DNA from: Paralichthys olivaceus
Taxonomy: Eukaryota; Chordata; Actinopteri; Pleuronectiformes; Paralichthyidae
Assembly: GCF_024713975.1 (NCBI RefSeq)
Contig: NC_091094.1
Coordinates: 17,269,001-17,333,000 of the forward strand
Direction: 5' to 3'
Length of the DNA stretch: 64,000 nucleotides
In this document: piece after piece, positions 29,501-40,390 of the stretch
How the letters are laid out: every line of letters begins with the position of its first letter
Position numbering within the stretch: the stretch's first letter is position 1
The notes under the pieces: model-generated
Seen by the model: only the letters and a program-made list of their open reading frames with translations
Told to the model about the DNA's origin: nothing
The model's database searches: none
Position numbers and translations under genes: made by a program

Positions 29501-32500
29501 CGATGTACTGCGAACAGATGACTGAGTCTTGGCTTGGATGTCCACTGTCTACACCAGAAGCCACAAAATATTGCCCATTTCCCCCAGAGGCCAATTGGTT
29601 GTCATACGATAGCCGATTGGATCCAAGTTTGTTCTGTAGCTCACTCATCTCACCTGACGTGTTAACCGTTGGGGAGGCAGAAACTGTAGTTGCAACAGAA
29701 GAAGCAGCTGGTGTGGCCAGTGATGCAGTGCAAACACTTGCAGGCTGCTGCTGCTGCTGCTGCTGCTCTGCATCAACCACCCTCTCTACATGATGCGACT
29801 GAGAAGACAGGGGGGTTCATGATAAGCTTCTGAATCAATCACAAAAAGAGTAAATAGTACATTTCTGTTTGCAGTATATAGATGCCACGTTGCAACACCG
29901 TCTACCTGTATGGCATGCTGGCTGATAACGTCAGGTTGGTAAATTTGAGCGGTCTGGGATATGACCACATCCGTGGCTGCAGGGAGCAAAGTGTTCGTTC
30001 CTGGAGCAGCTGGAAAAAGTGATGATTTCCGTTCAGTTTCATCGTCAGTAGAAAAATTGACAAATATATCAGTGATAGATCGACACCTCATATTACCTCC
30101 AGGCAAGCCATCTCCATTGACAACAGACGATCCTTCCTGCTGCTGCTGCAGCTGCTGCCACACCTGATAATTCTGTTCCTGCGTCACAAGAAAAACTGTT
30201 TGGTAAATTGTTATAACTTATTTCTTTGTCACCATCAAGTGTGTGAGTGTGAACTGACCTGTGACTGCTGCGAAAAGCCCTCTGGAAGAGGAAAATAGTC
30301 AGAGGTGGCATCTGAACCTGGTGGTAACTAAACAGATATGACAGGTATGTGAGGTAAACACACAGAAAACCTCATTAAAACATGCCTAGATGTATTTGCA
30401 AATACAACTCAGTTAACCATCTTTGTAGCTTAAAGACGGAATATTATAATACTAATAAAAATACTTATAAGTGGAGCTTAATAATTCATTAAGCTGTTGG
30501 TCTCTCTGGCAGCCAAATAAAACCGTATATAACAAATACACTTCCACAAAACAATTGTACTCTGCTTATCTGGTGTGAAACAGAGGAAAACCTAATACCT
30601 GGCTGGATGACCACTGGGCGGCAGTGATGGCAGTGCTGGCAACTGAATTAACATTGGCTTGCACACCACCAGGCTGTGCTCCATCTCTGGAGAAGACAAA
30701 GTGATTATAGTGAAACTCTCATTTAGCAACAAACGCAGGGAGAAAATAGAAAACATTTTATTCAATTATAGATAGATACAACAAAAACCAATTTATAAAC
30801 CATATGTGCAGGATGTGGGAGGTAAAGTTCCCTACAATGTGAAGTGTGCTATTTTGTACAATATTCTATTCATAGAAAGCTATGTAGTCAAACCCTGTGT
30901 GTGTGTGTGTGTGTGTGTGAGTGTTTTGACTTGCTTTCTAACATTCTCGGCATAATCCACAGCAACTATTTTTCCATCCAGTTTTAGAGGTGGCTGAAGG
31001 CTTTGGAGGACGGTGAGCAGCTGAGAAGCCTCCTTCAGAAGTGAAGACACAACATGGTCACATGTATGTAAACCCCCTCCCCCGAAAAGGCACAGTGACT
31101 TACATACTGACTATAAACATACCAAGGGAGATGAGAGTTGGACAAAGCCAAAGCCTTTGTGATTTCCTGTATGCTTGTCTCTGATGAGGCAGAGTTTGCT
31201 CTTGGACAGGTTAGCATACGGGGACAATATGTTCAAAATCCCATCGATAGTTGAAATCTGGGCTATATTTCTCATAATTAATGCTGTTGACAAAAAACAA
31301 GTAGTCATGACTAAATGTAGAATATGTACAAGATGGTGGAAATATTTCAAAACCCACTCACTGTCTCCATTGTAATCGCTATCCTGTTGAGACTCCACAT
31401 TTATACTATTTACTGCAGGGCACTCTCCATCTATACTCAGCAATGACACAGTGACAGAATCTGTGAGTTAGAACAAGAAAGCAGGACAAAGCAGAAGATT
31501 CTCATAGAGAAGAAAAAACCAGACGTTTACTGGGGAAACAACTCACCAACTCTTGCTGTTCCACATTTGAAACACCTGAGCCTTTCCCAGAAATTGCACA
31601 GGCCACACTGTGAAAAAACAATGACATTATCTTACTTCTATTATAGCAATAAATAATATAATAAACTTTATTTATAAAGAAGAATGTACAGCGTTAGAAG
31701 ATCAGAGTTAATTGGGTGTGTTTCCAGAATGGGCCTTAAATGTTATGGACATAATCTTAAAATCAAGTTTACCAGGAGGCCAATGAAGTGACACTAAAAT
31801 GTGGTTAATGTGCTCTCCTTTGTTTTGGTGAGGGGTCTGGATAAGCTGTAATTTATATACATTTTGCTGATTCAGACAGATGTTGAGTGAGTTACACACA
31901 CTCACCGAATTGCAAAGCCAGTTTTTATACATGGGCTCTTTTTTGCTGTACTGGACTGAAATGCATTTCCCCTGGATCACCAACTTGTTCTGTAAAGATA
32001 AAAAGCAGTCATTTTGGACAAGTTTCAGCTAAAGAAGCAGGTAAGGTCGTGTCACTACTCCACCACATGAGTGAGAGCAGCTGGAATGGGAAAGAGTGGC
32101 TAGGCTTACACTTGCAGCTCAGTGTTGAGTGTCTAAAGGAGCAGAGGCAGAAAGAGAAGTTCAGAGAGAGAGATGCAGTACCGTGTACGAGGAAAACGTA
32201 TCCTCATAAAAACAAATGGTTCTAAGTGTTAGGGAACGGAGTGCTGCCAGCTCATTCTTGTCTCAACTCCAAGTCTTCAGGTTTTAAATGGAGATGAGAA
32301 AATATCCATGTGACTGAGCTGGAGCAGAATGTTCTATGAAACCACAGGGCAAACAGAAATCAACAAGACAATTTGGGCATTTTAACAGAAATTCTAATCA
32401 TGAATTAGAGGGGCAACAGAGTTTCAGATCTTTATTATTACTCTTCATTATACTCTTCTATTTATAATGATTAAAACATGAATTCACATGGTGTATGTAA

Positions 32501-34591
32501 CAAAGCAGCTGAAAAAGTATACTTTTTAAACAAAACAAGATAACAACCATGTGTGATATAAAAAATATTTACTTCTGACATCACAGTTTTGAATGCCCTA
32601 GCTAAATACAAACAGATATCAGCTCTAAACTGGTATCAAGGCTCTTATCTCCAAGAATAATTTGAAACTTGGTGATTGTTGAGGCAACCTGATTGGTCTC
32701 CATCCATTGGGTAGAATCTTGCAAGTGATAAAACTCCATGAAGGCGAAATCTTGGATTTTTCCTAGAGACAGCATTCAAATATAAACGGGAGATGTGTTA
32801 GAATGCTTTGATGCAATATTCAAACTCAAACTCCAATTCAAAGTAAGAATTGCAGGTGGGAATCGTGCTTATAAGGTCAACGAGGTGGTAATGCATTTTT
32901 GTTATCATAGCTTGTAATGTTTCTTAAATGATAAGAGGTTTAGCACATACAGTACCTGACCATGTCATCAAATCAGACACAAACGATCCATGGAAGGTTG
33001 TAATATGAAGCTTTTTTTTCTAAGAATAGCCATAGGGAGGTTAAGTGGGCTTTAAGCCAAAGCACGTGGGTGAAGGTGAGAAACACTTCTAAAAAAGAAA
33101 AACTCACTTTTCCCAATGAAACGTATGCCCACAGGCTGCGGCCCCGGCAACTTTTCGAGTGCTGCGCGGACCTGGAAGAGAGACGCTGATCAACAAATTT
33201 ATCTGACTTTGAATGTCTTTTCTCACTGTTTTCCTGTTATTCAAGTATCTTCAATAAGATCAAGCTCAGACTTTCCAACCATGAAGCCATTTCTCTTTTT
33301 TATTTTGGTTCTTCAAAGGATAGTCCTTCAAGGGATAGTATAACTGAAAAATGAAAAGTGTTTGAGTCCACAGAACAACTTAGGAGTCTCAGGGTTGAAG
33401 TTTGTTAGAGCAGAATCCAACACAACTGAAGTAACTGGTGACCAAATCTTCGGATGTTATTAAACAACAGAAAAACAATAACATGCCTCAAGACTACTCA
33501 TGTGGTGTCATCCAAGTGTCTGCAAGCCCCGACATTCATATTCGACTTAAAATGGCGTCATTTCCTACAAGTTTTAAGCCTAAACTTCCACTGATATCTC
33601 CCCAACGTGGTACATTCAGGGACCATCAGAAATGCTATCGTCCGCTAGCTTAGCCACTTCTGGTGAACTTTGAGGTTTGAAACACGGTTTGAAGCATTTG
33701 GTGTGAACACACCATAACAACATTCAGTGCGACTCTACCCTTTAGAAGTATGAATGAGACTGAATGAAAAGTTTGAGCTTACTTCATCCTCTGTGACATA
33801 AGGAGGGAGACCTCTTAGAAAAATAGACGTGTTCTTCTCCTGCGGCTCCATTTTGTAGTCCTGATTTGGACGACTGAGGCGTCGTTTTCGAAAGAAGGAT
33901 CTACTCCTTCTTATTTTGTGGCAATCCATGTGATCCTTCCACTTATCTGAACCATATCTACCGCTTTGTTCGCCCCGAATGAGCCTGGAAAAGAAATAAA
34001 CTTCAATAACCACTCTATGATTGTATGCATCCAACACCCAATGCAGTTTCAGTCTGCATACATTTCTTTTTCGAGACTCACATGTGGTCACTGTGACCTT
34101 TGACCACTGAAATATAGTCAGGTCATGTATGACTTCAAGTGACAACGGATCAAATTTTGAAGATATTCCCTAAGGACAGACTTGAGAAATCATGTTCAAG
34201 AGGCCAAAAACAGGCTTTGTGAGGCCAAAATCGAATCAGTTAATCTATGAGTCTAAATTTGTGCCATATTTAAAATGATTCTCTTGAGGAAATGTTAAAA
34301 TAAAGCTTTCACCAAAACATGTGGTCCCTTAACTGTGAACTTCGACCACAAAAATTTAAATCAGTTCATCTGTGAGTCCAAGTAAAACTTTTTAAGAAAT
34401 TTGAATGAAATCCCCCCCAAGGTGTTCTTGTGATATCCCGCTCACAAGAATGGGACGGACACAGTCAGAAAGCATAATGTCGCCTCCCGGAGGCATAGAG
34501 TCAGAAGCTCCAGTGACATCAATTTGTGAAGAACCTTGAGTTTGTGCAAAAACAATGGATGACTTAAATCTTACCTTTTATCAGTGCCCAT
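26556..34591 (-). CDS. rbm5: RNA-binding protein 5-type splicing regulator, diverged
   Basis: Nuclear RNA-binding protein of the RBM5/RBM10 family, which controls exon choice at the spliceosomal A complex. Twenty-three coding exons, in transcript order: 34575-34591, 33783-33984, 33108-33171, 32689-32762, 31906-31989, 31547-31607, 31362-31460, 31123-31283, 30935-31032, 30599-30686, 30259-30327, 30097-30178, 29906-30009, 29654-29798, 29035-29126, 28789-28941, 28581-28700, 28228-28296, 27949-28128, 27673-27738, 27498-27580, 27290-27419, 26556-26669. They sum in frame to 784 residues (human RBM5: 815). Domains: RRM1 about 54-130; RanBP2 zinc finger 144-163 (CNSC...CFKC); RRM2 201-283 with [12 protein letters not shown] 451-505; C2H2 finger 632-654; G-patch from about 720. 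Diverged points: short basic N-tail, seven-Gln run at 411-417, a GC donor after 30935, altered G-patch. The start MGTDKR matches the family. rbm10 is less likely given slc38a3 next door. Confidence 0.9.
29478..29653 (-). other. Open extension past the rbm5 donor at 29653
   Basis: The exon 29654-29798 ends at a donor, G then GTGAGATG, whose phase fits the next exon at 29126. The same frame nevertheless stays open for about 57 more codons, through [15 protein letters not shown] and [10 protein letters not shown], to a stop at 29478. Retaining this intron would end the protein before the OCRE domain. I cannot tell an alternative terminal exon from chance openness. Confidence 0.3.
29745..29765 (-). 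repeat. rbm5: (CAG)7 coding a polyglutamine run in rbm5
   Basis: Seven uninterrupted CAG codons lie in the linker between RRM2 and the OCRE domain, following GTTGATGCAGAG. The run is likely to vary in length between individuals. Confidence 0.9.
30895..30919. repeat. (TG)n microsatellite in an rbm5 intron
   Basis: About twelve TG units directly downstream, in the transcript sense, of the exon at 30935-31032, which has a GC donor. The transcript therefore carries a CA-rich tract just inside the intron. Confidence 0.95.
34085..34500 (+). repeat. Dispersed teleost repeat in rbm5 intron
   Basis: Blocks include GTGGTCACTGTGACCTTTGA, TCATCTGTGAGTCCAAGT, AAGGTGTTCTTGTGATATCC, CGCTCACAAGAATGGGACGG and CATAATGTCGCCTCCCGGAG. 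Their order matches an abundant fish repeat that ends in a GGAGGCATA terminus. Part of the same series recurs at 59250-59480. Confidence 0.7.
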
Positions 34592-35109
34592 GGTTGATCA
34601 AGAGACTGTGGCGGGAAAAAACAAGAGTAACATAACCACTGAATTAGGGCTGGGCAATGAATAATATCAATAACTATCACAATATACATTTCCTCTGTGG
34701 CAACGTTACAAAAGTTATAAATATTGAAATGGTGCTTATAACATACAATTGATCTATTTGAGACGACTATCAAGTGTTTGTCATTCTCCGCTCATACAAG
34801 AGTTTAAAATCACAGAAACAATAGTCTATCAATTATTGTGATAACATAATATAATATCGTGATATAATTGTGGCCCTTATCGCCCAGCCCTACATCGAAT
34901 CACTTTCAAAAACAGTTTTTAACATCAGTAAGAGAAAAAGTGAACAGAAATAAACAGGTTGAAGGTTTGAGGTTATTCATTTTTTTCTCTGTGCAGCCTT
35001 GTTATGGATATTTCCAATGTTTAACTCCAGAAACGAAACTGGTGATTTTCAATAGAACTGAGCTACAACTTTACTGGGCGTGTGTTGCTCACAAATGTTG
35101 TTGACATTA

Positions 35110-35323
35110 GCATTAAGTTAAAGTGCGAAGGGACATCACTCAGGACATCGTCACATGAACAAGAAAAACACAGGAGGCTGTTTCAGATGCTGTTTGTCAC
35201 ACCTCAACTCAAATATACCGCTCTCTCAAAGCCAGAACCACAAGACTGTTAAACAGCTTTACCCACAGGCCATCCAAGCCATCACCCCACCCCCACCCAT
35301 ATCTTCAAAGGACTGTTAAACAA

Positions 35324-35386
<63 letters not shown>

Positions 35387-35690
35387 TTTGCACAAACATA
35401 TCATGCAATAATCCTCAGGTGGACTGTCAGGTTGACTGTCACCTTTCATCTTGCACCTTTCTTGCAAATTACGCTGTTACACTTTACTTATGTTTATTTT
35501 CTTTCGCTGTGCTTTTATAAAAAAATGTACATTTAGATTTTTACTTCTTGATTCTTGTTCTGATTTCTAAAAGTCAGATAAATGCTGCTGTAACGAGAAG
35601 AGCTGCTGAAACAGTTTTCACTGTTTTAATGTTGGTGACAATGTTGAACACTGACAATAAAGGATTCTGATTCTGATATACGCTCGACTT
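35110..35690 (+). repeat. 3' end of a non-LTR retrotransposon with an embedded CA tract
   Basis: The left part carries CACAAGACTGTTAAACAGCT and CAGGCCATCCAAGCCATCAC, typical of the end of the LINE reverse-transcriptase frame in fish. The right end is GACAATAAAGGATTCTGATT followed by a short repeat, the usual LINE tail. It is 5'-truncated and inactive. The (AC)n tract at 35327-35381 sits inside. Confidence 0.6.
35327..35381. repeat. (AC)27 microsatellite
   Basis: About 27 uninterrupted AC units, likely highly polymorphic. Confidence 0.97.
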
Positions 35691-36689
35691 GTTTTAAGTG
35701 TGACTAGCCTTGAGCCCTCTGCTAGCACCAGAACACACAGGCCCCTTCAGCAGCATCGTTAGAACGACGTTAGCTGGAACCTGTCTTGTCTCACACTAGC
35801 TGAAAAAAGACGCAGAGACATGTCTCCTTCAGTGTCGCCTACCGATTTCACATCAGCTCGACAGGTGCAGCAGTGGACGAGTAACAGAGGCTCTACAGGG
35901 TTCTTTTCTCCAGAGCTCTTCTGTTATTCTTTTTCTTCTTCTTCTATGAGGTTTTTATGGAAGCTGGCATCCAAAGTGTTGCATTACTGCCCCCTTCAGC
36001 TTTCATTCTTCCTCTATTTTAAAGTCTTCTCTTCAGTCCAGTCTCTTAAAAATAATCTAAATAACACTTTCCTCCCTGGGTGATGGTATCCACGTTCTAA
36101 TATGCTTTGAACAGTGTTCAATATTGCTCCTGTTGTGCGTAGTTGATCTGTCAGTTCTTTCCTTTCTCTTGTAGATCTCCTCGTGCTGTACGTGTGTTCT
36201 ACTGTGTCTGATTCTAGACATTGGTCACAAATACATGTTGTGTGTTTTTCTATCATATGAAGTGTACTGTTGAGGTTACTTTGCCCAGTTCCACTACTAC
36301 TTGTTCTTTCTGTCTCATGCCCCTACTTCTTGGCATATTGACTATATTCTGGATTGACTATAATGTCTCCTTTAGTTGCCCTTTCCCAATGTTGTTACCA
36401 CTATTGAGTTGCTTTCCTGCATCTGCATCTGATTCCAGGACACTCATGCCTGCTGAGAAGAATTACCATCTCGACAAGTTTTATTTTATTTTTTACATTT
36501 CTTTGTGTGGATGGAAGAATTGTGTTGAAAATATGTACTAAGTGCACTTAACTGTGAGGGTTCAAACCCAGAACAGCAAGAATCATGTAAGTACATTTGC
36601 TTTAAAAAAGCAAAGTGCTACATTTAAGTGCAACAAACGTTTTCTTTTTGTTTGGCCACAGCGCTGAAATAAAACCCAGTGATGTTTGT

Positions 36690-36915
36690 ATTTTTCTGGT
36701 AAATGATTGTATTTATATAGTATTTTACACTACAGTTTGCCATTCACCCATTCACACACTCATTCATACAGTGCATCTATTAGCAGCTCTTTTTGTTGTT
36801 CTATATGGTTCAGCATCTTCCCCAAGGACACTTTGGCATGCAAATGGGAAGACTGGGGACTTCCGACCTTCTGGTTGGAGGACGACCACTCTTCCCCTCA
36901 GCCACAGCACAACAT
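36690..36915 (+). repeat. Dispersed teleost repeat, family C, copy 2
   Basis: It begins GTATTTATATAGTATTTTAC, then CCATTCACCCATTCACACAC, CCAAGGACACTTTGGCATG, CCGACCTTCTGGTTGGAGG and CTCAGCCACAGC. It abuts the stop codon of the HMG-box gene on the other strand and probably supplies its 3' UTR. Confidence 0.7.
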
Positions 36916-39675
36916 CTACTGTTGCATGGGACACTCTGGATCATTAGAGGGTGTAGAGGAATGGAGTTGGTGTTTGGGAGGGGCAGAGTTGGACAGTAGA
37001 GAGTGAAGAGAGAAAAAGTGGGGGATGGTCACTTCAGGGACTTTTGAGATTGGAGGCCCCATCAACTCTGTTTGCTTTGGCAGCTCAGACTGATTGTCCA
37101 CTATTCCTGTAAAATCTGTGGCTTCTAATGCAGATTCTGCAAACGAAGCACAGAAAAAAATCAGTCAAACCAAATTCTTTCACTGGATACTGCTTAATAA
37201 GTTCTGCTTAACAATTTCTGTTTTGTCACTTACAAGTTATTACCTCTTTTTCAAAATATACACAACTAAGTCTTAGACTGAAGATAAAAGGAGGTTTTGA
37301 ACCTTACTGTTATTGTTCTCTTTCTGGGGGAGTTTGTTTTATGTATTTCATATTTGTGAACAGACATACACCATCTCTGATATTTTGTGGTAGTCATTAC
37401 GTTACTGTAAAAAGTTTTATAGAGTTTCCATCAGGATTCATATGAACACACTTTGAGCCACATAAATATTAATATACCTTCAGTATTTTTGGAAGCCTTT
37501 GTCCTGACTCTCTTTTTCTTCTTGCCCTGCACAAAAACAAACAAGTCAGACTTATCTATCTTTCTATCTATTGATTTATCAATCTATCGATCTATTTAAC
37601 ATTTGTAAAGATACATATGATTCATACGTAATTTTGACCAGGTGACCACCCTGGATGTTGCATATTGTGGATCTCTCTCTCCCTTGCTGCCTCAAGAAAA
37701 TATTTTCCCTGTTGCTCCTTCGTCATATTCTTCCACTGCGGACACACAACACTACATTGTCACACATTAATCAATCAATCAAATTGTATTTGTATAGCCC
37801 ATATTCAACATATTCATCATCAACTTACAACTGCAATTACAGGCTAGTAACTTGTAACTAGCCTTACAAACATACAAAGCAAAGAGACTTACTCTTTGTC
37901 CAAGGATAGAGTTGACTGTGGCACTGTTGATTGTGTCATTAGTGAGTAATTTTACTTCAGCCATAACATATGGTCTCTGGTCCTTCAAATAAAGCATGAA
38001 GGCATTAGGTGGCCTCTTAACGTATGGCTGCTTAACCTTTGGCTGTCTATGGGAAAAACAGAATAAGAGTGTGTATTACCACAGTGAAGTCCACTAGGAT
38101 CTTGACAGAGAAATAAAAGACAAAGCAATCAAAAAACAACTCCAAGAAATACAACAGAAACACAAGGTGACTGTGATGATAGCCATTAGGCTGGCTTTGT
38201 TGTGGTCTTCCCTTTGAAGACCACTGCCAAAGACAATGTGTGACCTGGTTGACTTACTGTGGTTTGGTTGTGATGTTGTTGGCAGGAGCAGAAGCATGAG
38301 AAGGACCTGTTGCCATTCCATACACCACCTCTCCATTCCTACAGAAATAAAATACACATACTTACATACATTACACAACATACACACAAATTAGGTGACA
38401 GAAATAGTGTTTCTGCAGATACAAACACAAGTTCATATACTTACAGTACTCCGACAGGCAGTGTAAAATCCTGGTTTGGGATCAACATTTGCATAAACTG
38501 GGGATACAAACACAGACAAAACAGAGAGATGAGAAAAACATAATATTTTTCTATGTTATGTCCAGCTGTGGCTTGTCCAGCACTGATATCATTGATATCA
38601 CAGTGATGCGGCTAAACCTGCTGTCTCTGTCTACAACAGCACATTTGCAACCAGACAATGCAGATGCTCCAGTATGTTTTTGCTAGGGTCTAACCTGTTG
38701 TTGAGGAGCACATGACACTGGTGCTCCTGGCAAGTAGACTTGCTGCTGAGGTGGCAGGTACTGTGAAGAGAGAAGGAAGGTAAATATTATCATCTTGCAT
38801 GTATGTAAACACACCATCTTTACTGTAAAACAACACAGAACATATTTTCAACAACAGATCTGGATTTATGATTGAGTAGACTGTCCTATAAAGATCACAA
38901 TGAGTATGACTGGAACAGATAGGGTTTAGATTTAAATAAGGCTTTTGCTGTTGACCCAAAGCTTCCAACATTGATAAGCATCTATTTTTTTTAATGATCT
39001 GTCTAACTTATTCTCACTTACTTGTCCCTGGCTTTGGGCAAATGGCTGGTTGTACAGGTATCCACTTGTCTGCATGGTATTTTGTCCATATTGAAAAACT
39101 GGAGCAGCTTGACCGTAAAATGCAGGAGCAGCTTGAGCGTAAACTGCAGGAGCACATTGACCGTAAACTGCAGTAGCACAATGACCGTAAACTGCAGGAG
39201 CACCTTGACCATAAACTGCAGGAGCACCTTGACCGTAATATGCAGGAGCAGCTTGACCGTAAACTGCAGGAGCAACTTGACTGTAAACTGCAGGAGCACC
39301 TTGATTATAAACTGCAGGAGCACCATGATTATAAACTGCAGGAGCACCTTGATTATAAACTGCAGGAGCACGTTGATTATAAACTGCAGGAGCAGCCATC
39401 AACTGAGGTGGAGGAGCAGGAGCTGCTTCCATGTACACAGCATTCAGATTTTCCACTGTCTGAGAGTAGCTGCTTAACATTGGCTGAGCTGGGACAATAG
39501 GTGGAGGTGGAGGAGCAGGAGCTGCTTCCATGGTGGTGTCTACACCAGTTGGAAAAGGTATTGAGGTTTGCATTTCCTTTAAAATGCTCTGCATCTCATC
39601 GCTGAGGGGTATATTCTCCGTGTGGACCATTTCCAGAAGAAAGCGTTCCATTTCTTTTTCTTCAAGATCCATCAT
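36916..39675 (-). CDS. TCF/LEF-type HMG-box protein with APAVYGQG repeats
   Basis: Probable nuclear DNA-binding protein; function unknown. Eight coding exons in transcript order: 39022-39675, 38695-38760, 38445-38497, 38258-38338, 37893-38046, 37628-37735, 37478-37526, 36916-37136. Phases agree at every junction and the total is 461 residues. The HMG box spans about 292-372, starting QPYVKRPPNAFMLYLKDQRP and ending HPGWSPGQNY, followed by basic GKKKKRVRTK. The PNAFMLY, HPGW and GKKKKR elements and the exon boundary before GKKKKR match TCF7/LEF1. Differences: a few extra residues (around LLTNDTINSATV) inside the box, no N-terminal beta-catenin-binding motif that I can recognise, no C-clamp, and twelve tandem octapeptides at 95-190. 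MEAAPAPPP occurs twice (49-57, 82-90). The first of two adjacent ATGs was chosen. It could be a lineage-specific TCF/LEF relative or a captured HMG box. No frameshift or stop breaks it. Confidence 0.82.
37755..37860 (+). repeat. Short dispersed repeat fragment in HMG-gene intron
   Basis: ATCAATCAATCAAATTGTAT followed by TTGTATAGCCCATATTCA is the head of a common fish repeat that usually reads on to a TATATAGCGC-like motif. Confidence 0.5.
39106..39393 (-). repeat. Coding 24-bp minisatellite, twelve units
   Basis: Twelve head-to-tail 24-base units code for octapeptides of the form APAVY(N/G)Q(G/A); variants include APAVYNHG, ATAVYGQC and APAFYGQA. A partial unit, APVFQYGQ, follows. Early units carry Asn and late units Gly at position six, so the array grew by local duplication of two sub-types. 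Confidence 0.95.
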
Positions 39676-40313
39676 CTGGTTTGATAATTATATCTGTTGA
39701 TAGATAAGAAATGTGTTTTTAAGACATGGATAAAAGTACCCACACATCTCAGAGGGAAACACTGTTTCATCTATTTTACTTATCTGAAAGCTAAGATTAC
39801 TTTACTTGTTGCACGATGAAGGGAAGCATTAAAGTAAAAAAGTATGTTTGGTTGGTTAAGTCAATGGTAACACACCCATTCATCTCAGTCTATCCCCGTT
39901 TCCAGATGCGCCAGGTGTCAGTAACAAAACCAAATGCACACACTTACTCTCCCTGCGCGCTCGATATTCAGTATTCATATTGGTTTGCACGGTGCTCTGC
40001 ATGGGGCATGAAAATATGTCCTTTTGTTTTTTTCTTCACTTGTGATTGTAATATTATCCAGTACAGTGTGACCTTACTCTGAGTCAGTGCTTACGGTGTG
40101 TGTCAAAGCAAAGTCCCTGTTGGAAGATACATCATGTGATGAAGTGAAACGTTTCATTCATCATCCAAGAGGCTTCTTCCGTTCAATCCTCCCGGTCTTG
40201 CCCATAAAGAACAAAATTCGTATCTCGTGGCAATGACATTTTTTTCTGTGTCCTAATGTCACCGGGTGGGGGGATGGGTATCGTACTGAGAACCTTGCTG
40301 TGGCAGTACTTAC

Positions 40314-40390
40314 CTTCTGCTCTCGTGTTAACGTGGTGTTTGAAGGACTATCTTGTTCCTTTATCCGTGGGCTGAGCTTGAGTCATCTAT
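40314..40390 (-). promoter_or_regulatory. Probable non-coding first exon of the HMG-box gene
   Basis: On the minus strand GAGCAGAAG is followed by GTAAGTACT at 40308-40313, a strong donor. The coding exon at 39675 is directly preceded by an acceptor-like ATCAAACCAG. A 5' UTR exon here would explain both. The right boundary is a guess; no TATA box is obvious. Confidence 0.45.

Noticed and set aside
37628-37735. An apparent frameshift near the end of the HMG box
   Set aside because: A first reading seemed to shift frame before HPGW. Recounting the exon gave 108 bases (36 codons), and the sequence reads through AREREIHNMQHPGWSPGQNY without a break. The gene is intact.
39106-39393. CRISPR-like array
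   Set aside because: The units abut with no unique spacers and encode a continuous octapeptide series in a eukaryotic exon.
39022-39477. A 151-codon plus-strand open frame
   Set aside because: It is the antisense shadow of the 24-bp coding repeat; a repeat unit divisible by three with no stop on either strand stays open in both directions.
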